Source: Diadema setosum (taxonomy: Eukaryota > Echinodermata > Echinoidea > Diadematoida > Diadematidae). From it: a stretch of DNA of 64,000 bases. Where the stretch lies: assembly GCF_964275005.1 (NCBI RefSeq), contig NC_092689.1, positions 5,020,674 through 5,084,673 on the forward strand. The letters run 5' to 3'. The notes beneath the pieces were generated by a model, which saw nothing but the letters and a program-made list of their open reading frames with translations, had not been told where the DNA came from and ran no database searches. Made by a program: the position numbers and the translations under genes. Below, one piece after another: positions 47,532 through 58,436 of the stretch; the first letter of the stretch is position 1; each line of letters starts with the position of its first letter.

Positions 47532-48741
47532 TTTTCCATCTGACGACCAGACAAGAGTACTAGCATTGAGCCGCTTGCATGTATTAATGCACCCGTATCA
47601 GACCATCAGGTTCTTAACCCAGCACCCATGCACACATGACACATGCAATTCACCATACGCCAGTACTCTCATAGGGACGCCATCAGACACCAATTTTATC
47701 ATCGTTGAACTGCCATCCGTATTTTCTCTCATTTTTCAAAACACACTCATCTTTAAATGGTATGACGGTATGACCCAATGCTGTAAATGCCAAAGTTCAA
47801 AATGATATGTGTGTAATGTAGCTTGCCTTCAAAAATATCGTCTTCCCCCAAAGAAAAACTGGACATGTCCGACCTATCGCGTTAGCACACTCTACACGTA
47901 GTACGTGTGTATCAGGCATAGTACCAAATTCAAACACATATGTCCATAACATAAAGTTCTTCCCAGCCACACACAGATTTTTCACTGTGACGGAAGGACA
48001 TATTTTTTACCTTTTTTTTTTCTTTTAGTTGACGTAGAAAACGGTCATTTATTAATAAAGCCATTAAAGGGGAAAGGACGAGAGGGGCAATTGACAGCAG
48101 GTACATTAATGAGTGGTGGATTAATGATCTATAGGTTAAGTTAGCTAAAGTTAGGGTTAAATTGAAATTTATAGTCCACTACTTTTGTTTTGAGACAAGA
48201 TTCATTCTTCATTCCACAACATTCACTACTCAGCACATGATACACATCTTGGCCTTCTTGCTCATTTATATTCATGAATAACACCACTTACCCAGCCTTC
48301 TTCTTGTCAACATGGCCAATGCATAAGTGTATAATGGCTCAATTAAACATTTTGAGTCAAGTTTACCAGTGTATGAGGAGCTTAATAACTGTTTTAATAA
48401 TCCTCAGCTCCCGCTCCGCTCACTCCGCGGGCCGGCTCAGCTCCGGCTAAAACTGAAAGCTTCATCAGCTCATCACATCAGCTTATGAAGGTTAAACTAC
48501 AGTCCTACACATAGTGAAATGTGAGTGGAAAAACAAGTGGTGCTGCATCAAACTTTCGCATTTTTTATAATGTTTCTACAACAAATAGACAAGCTTTCTC
48601 ACTTTACTTTAGTAAAACAATTGTTACCAAGATTCTCCACGTTCAACGAAGATATAGTTTCAGAGTTGCTGAGTGCGCAGTCCTTCGAAATACTTCGTTG
48701 ATATCGAAGTTTCAATAACAAAGCAGTAGCAGGATCTTGCT

Positions 48742-48783
48742 CGCCATTTTGAAACCGTAAGTGTAGAGCACGACGCATGCGCA
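48742..48783 (-). promoter_or_regulatory. WAPL: Putative WAPL core promoter (NRF1 + YY1 motifs)
   Basis: Read on the minus strand, TGCGCATGCG (48783-48774, NRF1-like) is followed about 22 bp later by CAAAATGGCG (48751-48742), the AAnATGGCG YY1 motif. That motif commonly sits just downstream of transcription starts in housekeeping genes. The order and orientation point leftward, toward WAPL. No TATA box is evident. It is inferred from motifs and position only. Confidence 0.45.
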
Positions 48784-49044
48784 GAACATTAAACGGTGAA
48801 GAATAGATGCCCTCTACGGCAATGACAATATAGGCAAATTGTGCATCCGTGGTACCCAGGTGAAGGGGTTTAGTACCCCCTCCCGAGGGCTACATAGGGC
48901 TTTTACAGAGTACTGCATATCTGGAATATGATGTGCATTATCTACAAATAATAAAAGAGTTTGTGGAGAGAGGAGAAGAGGGAAGAGGACGAAACTTCAA
49001 GAGTGTATAATACACTATTTGTTATTTATCTATCTGTTTTTATT

Positions 49045-49230
49045 TTTTGGTATGCGGTGGCCCGTTCGTTCGAGCCACCAAATCTTTAATCTGGAATTTT
49101 AGTGGCCAGAAAAGATTCGTAGTGGTCCGAAATAAAAGCAAAAGTGACAAGCCATGTTATATCTTAGTTGCCCGATAGGGCCACCAAAAGATTAATTTGG
49201 TTGTGCGACAGCGATTTTAGAGGCCCTGGG
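49045..49230. repeat. GGTGGCCC-family repeat (left of the 50 kb satellite)
   Basis: GCGGTGGCCCGTTCG, CGAGCCACCAAATC, TTTTAGTGGCCAGAAAAG, TAGTGGTCCGAAAT and CGATAGGGCCACCAAAAG follow one another. 49231-50319 has nothing recognised. Confidence 0.65.
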
Positions 49231-50319
49231 CTAATATCGAGCCTTGGCTTATCCATGATTCTGTTTTATTTAGAAACCACCATTGTGTGGTTAAAATACT
49301 TTATTGATGCCAATCAATATCAATCAAAATACCGTCATTGAGGTGATAATATTGGTCGAATAGAAATTGCAGTTTTTGTCGAATCACAAAACCAGCAGAC
49401 TAAAAAAATAGAACATTGATAGTAAACTGTCATTTTTTTAAAACCTTTTACGGATTTTCGTAAAGGATAACTTATGATAATGTTTTAAAAGTCATGTAAA
49501 AAAAGAAGAAGCAAGACACAGTTGAAAACAGCGCGGTTTCAATTTGACATTATTATTTGTATTCCCTTGCCCTTGGCAATAGGACCAACTATAAAAATCA
49601 TAGTAAAATGCTTAATTACAATTCGTCTTTGAAAAAACAAACAACTACAACACAACAATCTGTTTGTTTTGAAGTTTCAATGATTGACATATTAAAATAA
49701 TAATACGCATGAAAGTGGACACTGTTATCGGGGGGAGGGGATCAATCTTATTATACAATAATCTTGATGCAAGTTCAAGTTCAAATTTATGTTCATTTCC
49801 ATCAAATAAACAGAAAAAGATGATAATAACAATATATAAGCAGAACATAAATTATTTGTAATAATTGCAAAAACGTAAATTAACAAAATACATGTGATAA
49901 TGAGTAACAAAAATGAAGAAAATTGTATTCTTTGAATATATATGCATAGTACAAATTAAATAAAGATGGGAATGGAAATGGAGAGTTCAACTGAAAAGCA
50001 CTTGAAAGGTTGTACGATAAGGGACTCTCAAGTTATTATGTAAGTCCATGCAAATCGACCAAGCATAGCAAAACTGATTATGATTTCTGGTCTCATTTTA
50101 CTGTTTCTGATAAAAATAAAACCCGAAAACGACAATCGGAACTTTTGTTTTTGCCGAGTTTAGAGATAAATCATGACTTGATAAAATTTAACCTTTACAC
50201 AATTGAAGATTTAGAACATAGCTTGGCAGACAACTGTCTTAGTGATCATTTTATTATCATTTTGGAAAAAAGGATATTGACACGGAAAAAATAAATAAGA
50301 TGAAATAAGATTGGTAATT

Positions 50320-50526
50320 CCGAATGTTTGTCATTCCAGAAACGGAAAAAGGTTTGTAATTCAAAAGGTTCATTATACGCACCTTGTTTTCATTTTCGGA
50401 TTCACGAACCTTCCAGGAATAACGAATCTTCGGAATAACGCCACAAATATAATGTTCGGATTGCATAATGATGATCGTTATTCAAAAGGTTCGTTAATCC
50501 AAAAAAAATGAAATAAAGTTCTCCCC

Positions 50527-50565
<39 letters not shown>

Positions 50566-51560
50566 AGAAAGGTTCCAAAGTTAACCCGAAAATAAAAAAG
50601 GGTTCGTTATTCCAATGGGTCATTAATTAACTCATTTGAAATGAATAAGGTTTGTTTTTATACTCGGGTTCGTTAATCCAAAAATAAAATACGGGTCATT
50701 ATTCCGAAGGTTCGTTAATCCGAAAATGAAACAAGGTTCGTTAATCCAAAAATGAAATAAGGTTCGTTATTCCTAAAATGTGATAATCCGTGGAGAAGAC
50801 AAACATTGGGGGGGGGGGGGGCATGGCTCATCTTCATGGAGATGTAGAAGAGGGGGAAGGGTAGCATACGGAGGAGGAGAAAATATACTTCTCTTTTCAT
50901 CAATAACGCCATACAATTGTATTCCAATTCGTCAATATAGTATATGACTCAATTCAATTCGATTGTGCTTTATTCATTTTTAACATAAAGGTAATACAAA
51001 TGCAAAGTATTATAATTGTTAACAATTTGTAAGCATGTATATCGTATATGTATACATGTGTGTTTGTGTGTACTTACATGTATGTGCATGTATATGTTTT
51101 ATGGGTGTGTGTACATGTTCTCATTGCGTAATACATTGTATACCATTTTTTGTTATCACAACACCTTTGTCACCAATTACTGTATCATTATCGGATTATC
51201 GAACTTTCGGAACACGAACCTTATTCCGTTGTCGGATTAACGAACCTTCGGAATAACGAGCCTCAGCTCAGATGTTGATTGCCTGCTGTCCATGGGTTTG
51301 TGGGTCGGATTTGTGCATGCACATTAAATCATTGACTCACTGGCACAGAAAGGTTTCAAAATTACAAAACTTCAGAATAATGAATCTTCGCGAAAAAGAA
51401 GTGTAACCGTTAATTCGGCAACGAATGTTGTAAGTGTTTTATTTTCGAATTAGCGAACATCATTCTTATGGTTTTTTTTTTCTGTTTTGGAATAACGAAC
51501 CTCATGTTATTTTGGGATTAACGAACTTTTTCGGAACAAAGACCGCATCACCAATACTTT
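50320..51560. repeat. GGTTCGTTATTCCGAA minisatellite, two blocks
   Basis: Units such as AAGGTTCGTTAATCCGAAAA followed by TGAAATAA recur about every 26-45 bp at 50320-50790 and again at 51184-51560. Between them lie an A-run of about 35 at 50529-50563, a G run near 50811 and a GT-rich stretch at 51050-51110. The word GAAGGTTCGTTA also anchors the 62.7-64 kb array. Confidence 0.8.
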
Positions 51561-52179
51561 TGGTCAAGTGGATAATTATGTGGAAGTTCCTCTTGTCTTA
51601 CATAAGACTACTGGCACAAGACTCTTAAACAAAATTTCGGTCCAAGCAAGCTGTATTGACAAATGAACGCCAGAGACGATTGCTGTTATACAGGCCTATA
51701 TACATAAACATCAAAGGATATTGAGTTTCAGTGCAAGTTGCTATAAATCGCCTTTAATCACCACAAACAGCTAGATATTGATTCACAAAGGTCATAACCA
51801 AGAGGTCTTTTTGATTTTTCCCCTATCAAACTACACACGCGCTTTATTTACAAAAAAAAAAGAACTTTCGTTTGGTTTTGTTATGCCCCAAAACAACGAA
51901 TGAACCATGATGCTGCTGCTGATGGCTTTGATAACCATCATCGTAATAACTAATACTTCTGCTAGTACACTGTAACACTGGGTAGGGACCTATATACCTC
52001 CCTATACACCCCTCTCCCCTTTATTTTGGCTCTTAGAAAAAGAATTGAAAAAAAAAGTAGGAAAAATGATAACAAAATAGATCACAAAACCCATGACTCT
52101 CCGAGAATTCACTCAAAGCGGGACTCAGGGACTCACGGGGGAGAGGGTATACATTGTACATCGACCCTTGCCTCACGCC

Positions 52180-52335
52180 CTTAAAAAAAAACAAACAAAC
52201 AAACAAAAACAAAAACAAAACAAAAACAAAAACAAAACAAATAAAAAACGAAAACAAAACAAACAACAAGGAAAAACACAAAAACAAACAAAACCCCAAA
52301 GCCAAAACCCCTATAGAACAACAACAAAAAAAGCA
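52180..52335. repeat. (AAAAC)n low-complexity tract
   Basis: Almost purely A and C with AAACAAAC/AAAACAAAAAC words. The long open frames here (for example 52093-52473) are artefacts of this composition. 51561-52180 and 52740-52980 hold nothing recognised besides G runs. Confidence 0.9.
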
Positions 52336-52394
52336 TTCCGCGGCCCCGCACTGCTACTCTATATATGTTATACTATACGTATGGTACGGTTTGA

Positions 52395-52735
52395 CACTAT
52401 TTTTTTCCCCTCTGGTGGCGCGCAAAAATCTATTTTTTTTTTTTTGAAATTTTGGTGGCCCGAAAGAATGTAGGCCCTAGTGGCCTGAAATGAAAGGAGA
52501 TATGAAAATTCATTGTAAATTTCCATCAGCTGCTCAATCGCAGTGGCGAATTCAGTTGTTAAAAAGAAAAATGGGGCGCATGCGCTCCCTTTGAATTTGT
52601 AGAGACGCCCCCTTTCCCCCTTTTATGAAATTCCTAGATCCTACCTGGATCGGGCCACCTAAATAATGATAACTTATTTGGAATTTTAGTGGTCCGACAT
52701 CAATTTTAGTGGCCCCTGGCCATCGGGTCACCGTT
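52395..52735. repeat. GGTGGCCC-family repeat (right of the 50 kb satellite)
   Basis: CTGGTGGCGCGCAAAAATC, TTTTGGTGGCCCGAAAGAA, CCTAGTGGCCTGAAATG, GATCGGGCCACCTAAAT, TTTAGTGGTCCGACATC and TTTTAGTGGCCCCTGG are spread through it. Confidence 0.65.
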
Positions 52736-53178
52736 AAACACGGTGTACATCTATACTACTAGATGGTTACTCCGAGTTTCTATCACGCCGGGTGATACTC
52801 AGTAATTAGCGCAATTACTTTTTTCTTTTTTTCTTTTTTTTTTGTTGGGGGGGGGGGGGTGCGCGCGGGGGTGGGGTCAAGGTTCAATTTTAGGCCTATA
52901 CCCCCTTACTATAACCTTTAACTTGAAGTTAATGGTTTTATTGTGATTTTTTCCTTTATTTTCTTGTGAACAAACAAGTGGGATGATGTTGGTGGTGATG
53001 GGGTATGGGAGTGGGGTGGTCCTATGTCAACTCTTAACCTCCTCCGGCCCCTCCCCCGGCCCCTCCCCCGCTCCTCCCCCCTCTACCCCTCCAAAAATGA
53101 TCAATTCAGTACAGTCCAAGCGCGCCGGAACACTTTCTGGTCTTGGGGGGCAAAATCTCAACGGGGGCACTTTATGTG

Positions 53179-53820
53179 ACGATGTGAGGTCCTCGGCGCG
53201 GGAGCGAAGTGAGCGAGGGGGGGGGGGGGGGGGTGTGGGGTGTGGAAAGGGGATCCCCCCCCCCCCCCACTGTAGGGAGCTTTTTGTAAAACGGGGTACA
53301 AAAGTCGCGTTTATAGACCATTTAAAAGCACATTTCTAAGGAATTAAACATTTATAGTGAAAAATAATCAGTGCGAAGGACTATGATTATTACATACGGG
53401 AGCATACATAATAATGTGATGGTGTGAGATCCTCGCGCGGCGAGGGAGTGAAACGACCGAGCGGGGGGAGGGTGTGGGAGGGGGGATACCCCCTCCCACG
53501 GTAAGGATCGACTTTTTGTAAAAACAGAGTATAAAAGTCGCGTTTATAGAGAATTTAAAGCAACCCAGTTGGAAGGACTATGATCATAACATACGGGAGT
53601 ACATTAATAATGTGATGGTGTGAGATCCTCGGCGAGGGAGCGAAGCGACCGAGCGGGGGGAGGGTGTGGGAGGGGGGGACACCCCCTCCCACGGTAGGGA
53701 CTTTTTGTAAACACAGAGTATAAAAGTCGCTTTTATAGAGCATTTCAAATCAAATTTCTGAGGAATTAAACATAGTAAAAGAAATCACTGCGAAGGACTA
53801 TGATAATAACTTACTATACT
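53179..53820. repeat. Tandem array of about 190-240 bp with GC-rich hairpins (3 copies)
   Basis: Copies begin near 53179, 53417 and 53610. Each has GTGAGATCCTCGGCGAGG, GAGCGAAGCGACCGAGCG, a GTGGGAGGGGG/CCCCCTCCCAC hairpin, then GACTTTTTGTAAA, ACAGAGTATAAAAGTCGC and GAAGGACTATGAT. Copy two lacks about 45 bp. A pyrimidine-rich tract (53038-53092) precedes it. A similar hairpin is at 62185-62225. Confidence 0.85.
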
Positions 53821-54180
53821 TACTTACTATAAGTACGGGCAGAACGAGCGAGCCACTTTCACTTTGCAATTTATCTGAAATGTACTCATTAAAAGCTTAA
53901 ACGTGATCGCATCGTTCGAACAATAAAAAAATATTCTTATACTGCTAGAAAGCAAAGAAGAAAATGAAAAATATAAGGTTTACTAAAGGTATGTTTCAGC
54001 GGGCAACACTCGAGGACACGAGGCTACCATCTATACACTAAATTTACTCTTAAGTTACTATTAGTGTATAGATACAATAGTTTTGAGTTATGAAATTACA
54101 ACGTTTAGACAAGAAATATGTCTTTATTGTTTATTTTGGTCTTTAAATCAGTGATTAATTATTTGTTACAGGGGGCACTG

Positions 54181-54276
54181 GGGGGGGGGGGGTAAAAACT
54201 CGTTTGCCCCCCCCCCCCCCCGCAACATTTTGTTTGTTTGGCAAGTGCCACCCCTGCCCCCCCCCCCCCCCCGTAT
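54181..54276. repeat. Cluster of long G and C homopolymers
   Basis: G13 at about 54180-54192, C14 at about 54208-54222 and C17 at about 54257-54273 lie within 100 bp, able to form hairpins with each other. Copy lengths in such runs are often wrong in assemblies. 53821-54180 and 54277-54803 hold nothing else recognised, apart from a purine-rich GAAGAAGAAA tract at 54530-54650. Confidence 0.8.
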
Positions 54277-54803
54277 CTACCTTTTAGAATCCCTTTGTTG
54301 TATGCCAAAATAGCGATTTGTTTCCTTTGGCAGAAATTTCACACCCTAGAACAGCGTTGTCTGTTTAAATTGAATTAATTCGAGTGAACTGAATGAAGTG
54401 AAATTGAATTTAATTAAATTTGTTGCATTTGTTTCATAACTGTTGCTCATGACAACGCACAGACAAATAGGAGAGAAAGTAGAAAAGTGATGATTGTTGT
54501 GATTAATAATTGGTTGATAAGCAGGCAGATAAAGAAAGAAGATCGAAGAAGAAGAAAGAATAAGAAGAAAGGAGAAGACGGATAAGAAGAAAGAAAAAAT
54601 GGGCAAAGAGGGAAAAGAGGATGAAGAAGAAAAAGAAGTGATTTATCAAGAATCTGTTTTTCTGACTTGATAATCACTGATGTAATGAACTCCTGGCCAC
54701 TGTAGCCTCTAGGACTGCATACTGTTGTGTACAGTTATAATGGAAAAAAAAAAAAAAGCTCGAAGATATATCAAACTAAAATACCGCCGATCCAACAGCG
54801 AAT

Positions 54804-54876
54804 GCCGCTATAGCTCAGTGGTTAGAGCACTGGTCTTGTAAACCAGGGGTCGTGAGTTCAAATCTCACTGGTGGCT
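54804..54876 (+). tRNA. tRNA-Thr, anticodon TGT
   Basis: A full 73-nt cloverleaf can be drawn. Acceptor GCCGCTA pairs with TGGTGGC (two G-T pairs). The D arm is GCTC/GAGC with loop AGTGGTTA. The anticodon arm is CTGGT/ACCAG with loop CTTGTAA, so positions 34-36 are TGT, reading ACA (Thr). The variable loop is GGGTC; the T arm is GTGAG/CTCAC with loop TTCAAAT. The discriminator is T. A-box (TAGCTCAGTGGTTAGAGCA) and B-box (GAGTTCAAATCTC) words are intact, with no intron, and T runs follow. It looks functional. Confidence 0.97.
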
Positions 54877-54885
54877 ATATTTATC

Positions 54886-54902
54886 TTTTGGCTTTTTTTT
54901 TT
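54886..54902 (+). terminator. Pol III terminator of the tRNA gene
   Basis: TTTT at 54886-54889 and a T10 run at 54893-54902 begin 10 and 17 bp after the tRNA, as expected for RNA polymerase III termination. Confidence 0.85.
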
Positions 54903-55119
54903 CCTTCTCTCTTTTACCTTCTTTAAACCTTTTCAAAGAAATAATTCAAAGAAATTCTTTCTTTAATTTGCAACTAAATATCATGAAACGAGACTTTATT
55001 CGTTCGTACACGATTCGTCGCATAAAAACACGCACCATAGCAGACATGGCATGGCATGCATGCACACATAATCAAACACTAACATCCGGGAATCTGAACG
55101 CCGATACGATTTACCACGA

Positions 55120-55164
55120 AAGATGGCCGACAAATGTCCAGGCGGGCGACGTGTGGGTCATTGA
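55120..55164 (+). promoter_or_regulatory. YY1-like start motif and short upstream ORF
   Basis: AAGATGGCCGA at 55120-55130 matches the YY1 5'-UTR motif in sense orientation, about 100 bp before the first coding exon of the plus-strand gene, so transcription probably starts just upstream. The ATG inside it opens a 13-codon upstream frame ending TGA at 55162-55164 (MADKCPGGRRVGH), which could restrain translation if included in the mRNA. Confidence 0.35.
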
Positions 55165-55228
55165 GTCCACGTTAAAAATTTGAATTTATTGTAGAAAACG
55201 TCAAAATCTACATTTATGGTTTTCATGT

Positions 55229-55444
55229 ATGCAAGTGGAACGATCAATCCAGCAGAAAATGCAGAATGGTGGGCAGAAAAAGACGACAGTCTCCAGAAAA
55301 GAAGGAAAAACTGTGAGTAATATTAACGTGCCAAAGTCACACGCAAATAAGAATTCGGCAATAGAAAAGGTTCAGCTCCTTGCCTCACTTCAACAAGATT
55401 TAATGGCGGAATTATCGGGAAGTGAAGAGGGTGAAGTGTCCGAG
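55229..55444 (+). CDS. Unrecognised plus-strand gene, exon 1
   Basis: ATG at 55229 opens 72 codons ending GAA GTG TCC GAG, then the donor GTAAGT, phase 0. The peptide is basic and Gln/Lys-rich at first (MQVERSIQQKMQNGG), then ends with a likely helical segment, KVQLLASLQQDLMAEL, and an acidic SGSEEGEVSE. There is no signal peptide or membrane segment. The start is chosen as the first ATG in the frame that joins exon 2 in phase; ATGs in other frames upstream are short. I do not recognise the family. Confidence 0.7.
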
Positions 55445-57235
55445 GTAAGTCGATAACATGAATGTGATATGTATAAAATGTAATGATGTCATTTGAGGGT
55501 ATTCTTGGGAACGTAAAAGTGGAAATATGGCATGCTAAATCTTTGATCGGTTCACGCCTCGTGAACCATCTCGGGTCCAGTACAGTGCAGTGCAATAGCA
55601 GTAATGTGCGTGTATGCGGCAGCCGCAGTGCACAGTGGTGGCCATTTGAACGCTACAATGTATACACGCGGGTTACAGGAGTATTGTGGTTGTGCATTAT
55701 TGTTGGGGGAATGGCATGTGCGTACCCATAAATTCCGTGACAGTCTCTCCCCTACGCAAGCTAAGTAAACATGTGTCAAAATGTAATGCTACTCGCAATG
55801 GATTTAACACTGGAATCCACAGTTATGAGAATGGAAATGTATTCCAAGTTTAGTATGCAAATGTAGTCCCTTTCTGTAATACCATTATCTTCATAAGGGC
55901 TGAGTTGTTTGCCACATCATGGTGAGCATTTGAGATAGTTGTCATTAGTATGTCTCTGAAATTTGACATAAAGAAAACAGTGTGCTACTAGGACTAATAT
56001 CAATAAATATGGGCAGTTATTAAATCATTGTGTCATTTGTCTTGCCACAAAAAAGGAAAATGCACCAAGCAGAAGCACCCACCCAGTGTCTCTGACAGTG
56101 ACACTGACACTTGTCTTTTGTTTCGCAGACTGAAATTTTGAAAAGGTCTTAGGTGTCCTATGGATAGATGTGTGTCGCAAACTGAACTGTTACGATTTTT
56201 ATTGAAATAGACTAGACCAACCTCTAGAGAAGTACAACTTGTAATATTTACCAGGCCATCTTGAGCAAGGTGGAACTTGCTCTGCCCATGTTGATAAACC
56301 ACTGCTGAACAGCTTTCTAGTTTCAATTCATTCTAGTGGATGCTTCCCCTCCAAGGGTGGACCCTAGTGCTACTAACAACCAAAAGTGTAGATCTTTTTG
56401 TTTTATTGCTTGTTTGCTTGAACAAGCACATAGATATGTTTTATTTTAATAAATCACAAATAATGTATAACACTGTAAACTAGAGAGGGATTTTCTAGTT
56501 GGGAAAACAATACCAGAGGGAATTGAACAAGGTAGGATACTATTCATGTAGCAAGTGGATATGGAAACATCAAATTTGACTGGTGACTTTAGAAATTGTT
56601 TGCTAAGTTAAGGTGGTGTCTTAGTTTAAAGGTGCAATGGAGTTTAGGTTCTTCCCTATACACATATTCCAGCTAAAAGTAGTAGTGTGACTAGTTGAGG
56701 GGAAAATGCATTGATTTAAAAGACTCATCTCCCATTTCACTCATGGCATCTGTTTGGAACTGTGCCAAAGGGTGTCTTTATTTGGAATCAAAACAGCTCC
56801 ATCGTAAAAGATGTCTCAACCTAAACCTTGTATGGGGCACATAATGGCTATATCATTATTCATTTTTATAAATTTGTTTATTTTCACTATCTGCATAATA
56901 ATTATCTTAAAAAACAGAAAACAAAAATATGACATGACACAAAGAGGCAGGCATTTTCCTCATCCCTGTATGTTTGTTCAGATATTTACTGTAGTCTGCA
57001 ACATTGTTTGATTGAAGTAGATCAACCGTAAACCTGACTGTTGTGCAGCTTATTGTGTGTGCTTACAGTTCTTAGTTACACATATTCAGTTTGTAATATC
57101 ATATAAATAGAATTCAAAGCCTTTTTTAATGTAGATATGTGAATGACAAAACAGAAGACCAATTATACATTTGGTAGAGAACTTATTTGTTCTTGTTGCT
57201 AAATGTCTACCTGTCCTGCATGTACGATGTCTCAG
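55445..57235 (+). other. Intron 1 of the plus-strand gene
   Basis: 1,791 bp from GTAAGTCG to TACGATGTCTCAG. AT-rich, with no listed repeat family recognised. The 55550-55700 part is GC-richer and open in several frames, but nothing identifiable. Confidence 0.7.
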
Positions 57236-57383
57236 GTTGAATCTTTCATCTTGGATCAGGAGGAGCTGGAGAACGGACCCACCATCGAGATGGCATCCAA
57301 GTTGCTGAGGCTAGACAGCCAGGGACATCCTGACCTGAGGGCTGTGGATCCTGACACCCTTGAAGCTTTTCTTGATGCTGCAG
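57236..57383 (+). CDS. Unrecognised plus-strand gene, exon 2
   Basis: 148 bp after acceptor GATGTCTCAG, entering in phase 0 and leaving in phase 1 at GCAG|GTATTT. It encodes VESFILDQEELENGPTIEMA and then KLLRLDSQGHPDLRAVDPD. The composition (GAG CTG GAG AAC, GTG GAT CCT GAC) is clearly codon-like against the AT-rich intron. It looks helical and acidic. No catalytic or metal-binding motif is visible. Confidence 0.85.
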
Positions 57384-57831
57384 GTATTTGTTTTGAAAGA
57401 TATGCTAGTATATATTCCTGCCAGGTAGAAATACATTCAAAAACAAGTTGCAGACTATTATTGTAGCATGCAGTATTACTGCTGATGTGGAGCAAAGAGT
57501 GAACACGAGTACACAGGCAGCAGCAGTTTTGCCTGCTTAGGGAGGGCAGTATTTCTGGAGGAGACTTAAAGCAGTTATTTTGTGGTAGATTACTCAGAAG
57601 TATTTTAGGGCTTCTGTAGTGGTCCTTTGAATAGAATTATGCAAACATACAATGGTAAAATATTGATGATTATATTTCCATTGATCTTGATGAATTTATT
57701 CAATATTTAATTGCATCAATAGCTTGCAAATGTATAGCGGTATAGGCATGTCCTTTTGAAAAACACTTCTGTCTAAACTTTGCCAGGCCTTTGAAGTGTA
57801 TGTCTTTGTGGCTAATGCTCTTTCTGTACAG
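57384..57831 (+). other. Intron 2 of the plus-strand gene
   Basis: 448 bp, GTATTTGT to CTCTTTCTGTACAG. Nothing recognised inside. Confidence 0.85.
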
Positions 57832-57991
57832 GCATTGACAAGCTTGGACCATTTGAAGGCAAAATGGATGCCTACGATCCCGAAATCCTTGGTCGGCTGA
57901 CTTCATCAGTCAGTTCAGCATTGGATCAGGCAGAGGCTGCCCTCTATGGCATCAAGGAGAATGCTGCTCTCTCTGCTCAACATGCAGATGG
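57832..57991 (+). CDS. Unrecognised plus-strand gene, exon 3
   Basis: 160 bp completing the split Gly codon (phase 1 in) and leaving in phase 2 at GATGG|GTAAGC. It encodes GIDKLGPFEGKMDAYDPEIL, then a Ser/Ala-rich helical run RLTSSVSSALDQAEAALYG and IKENAALSAQHAD. With exons 1 and 2 this gives about 174 residues of a soluble, probably alpha-helical protein. The rest lies beyond the window or in exons I missed; a protein family search would be needed to name it. Confidence 0.85.
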
Positions 57992-58221
57992 GTAAGCCGG
58001 GTGGGATGGGATGATTGGAGGGGGGTATGGTGTGGGAGAGCAAATTAAGTAGCTGTCATATGGGAGATGCCAGAGTAGCAGTGTATGCCTTGCTTGAAGG
58101 GCACAGTTATACTGAAATGGAATTATGAGGAATTCTGTGTATCAATTATGTCTTGCGGTCAAAGAAATGAGCTCAACTCTCAAATAAATTACATGGCAGA
58201 CAAGACCTGACAAGAACTTTG

Positions 58222-58436
58222 CAGAGCTGCCAACTAGTACTGATTTTCAGTAATTTCTACTGAAATTGGACAAGAATACTGAAGGTTACAAGCAAATTAC
58301 TGATTTTAGAAATCATTGTCTGTGATAAATTCTATAACACTGTTAAGGATTACTGATTTTCACTCAAAAAAGGTGCAAATTACTGATTTTCAGCCATCAT
58401 AGTACTGAAAGGCTTTTACAAAAGTTGGCAGCTCTG
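58222..58436. repeat. MITE with CAGAGCTGCCAACT ends and TACTGATTTTCAG repeats
   Basis: CAGAGCTGCCAACT and AGTTGGCAGCTCTG are exact inverses. ACTGATTTTCAG/ACTGATTTTAG words recur five times between them. 215 bp. Confidence 0.85.

Larger units (their letters stand above)
41655..48741 (-). other. WAPL: Presumed WAPL first intron
   Basis: It extends from the candidate acceptor at 41655 to the promoter-like motifs near 48.75 kb. Besides listed repeats it holds: 43003-43680 and 43803-44395, nothing recognised; 44395-44580, a GACCTCTGACCTTGAGG repeat relative of 41880-42330; 45950-47415, AT-rich with C18 at about 45957-45974; 47540-48740, nothing recognised apart from a short GC-rich CCGCTCCGCTCACTCCGCGG patch at 48411-48430. 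The first exon's own donor was not identified with confidence. Confidence 0.4.

Noticed and set aside
52093..52473. 126-residue Lys/Gln/Asn-rich frame
   Set aside because: Translation of an (AAAAC)n tract.
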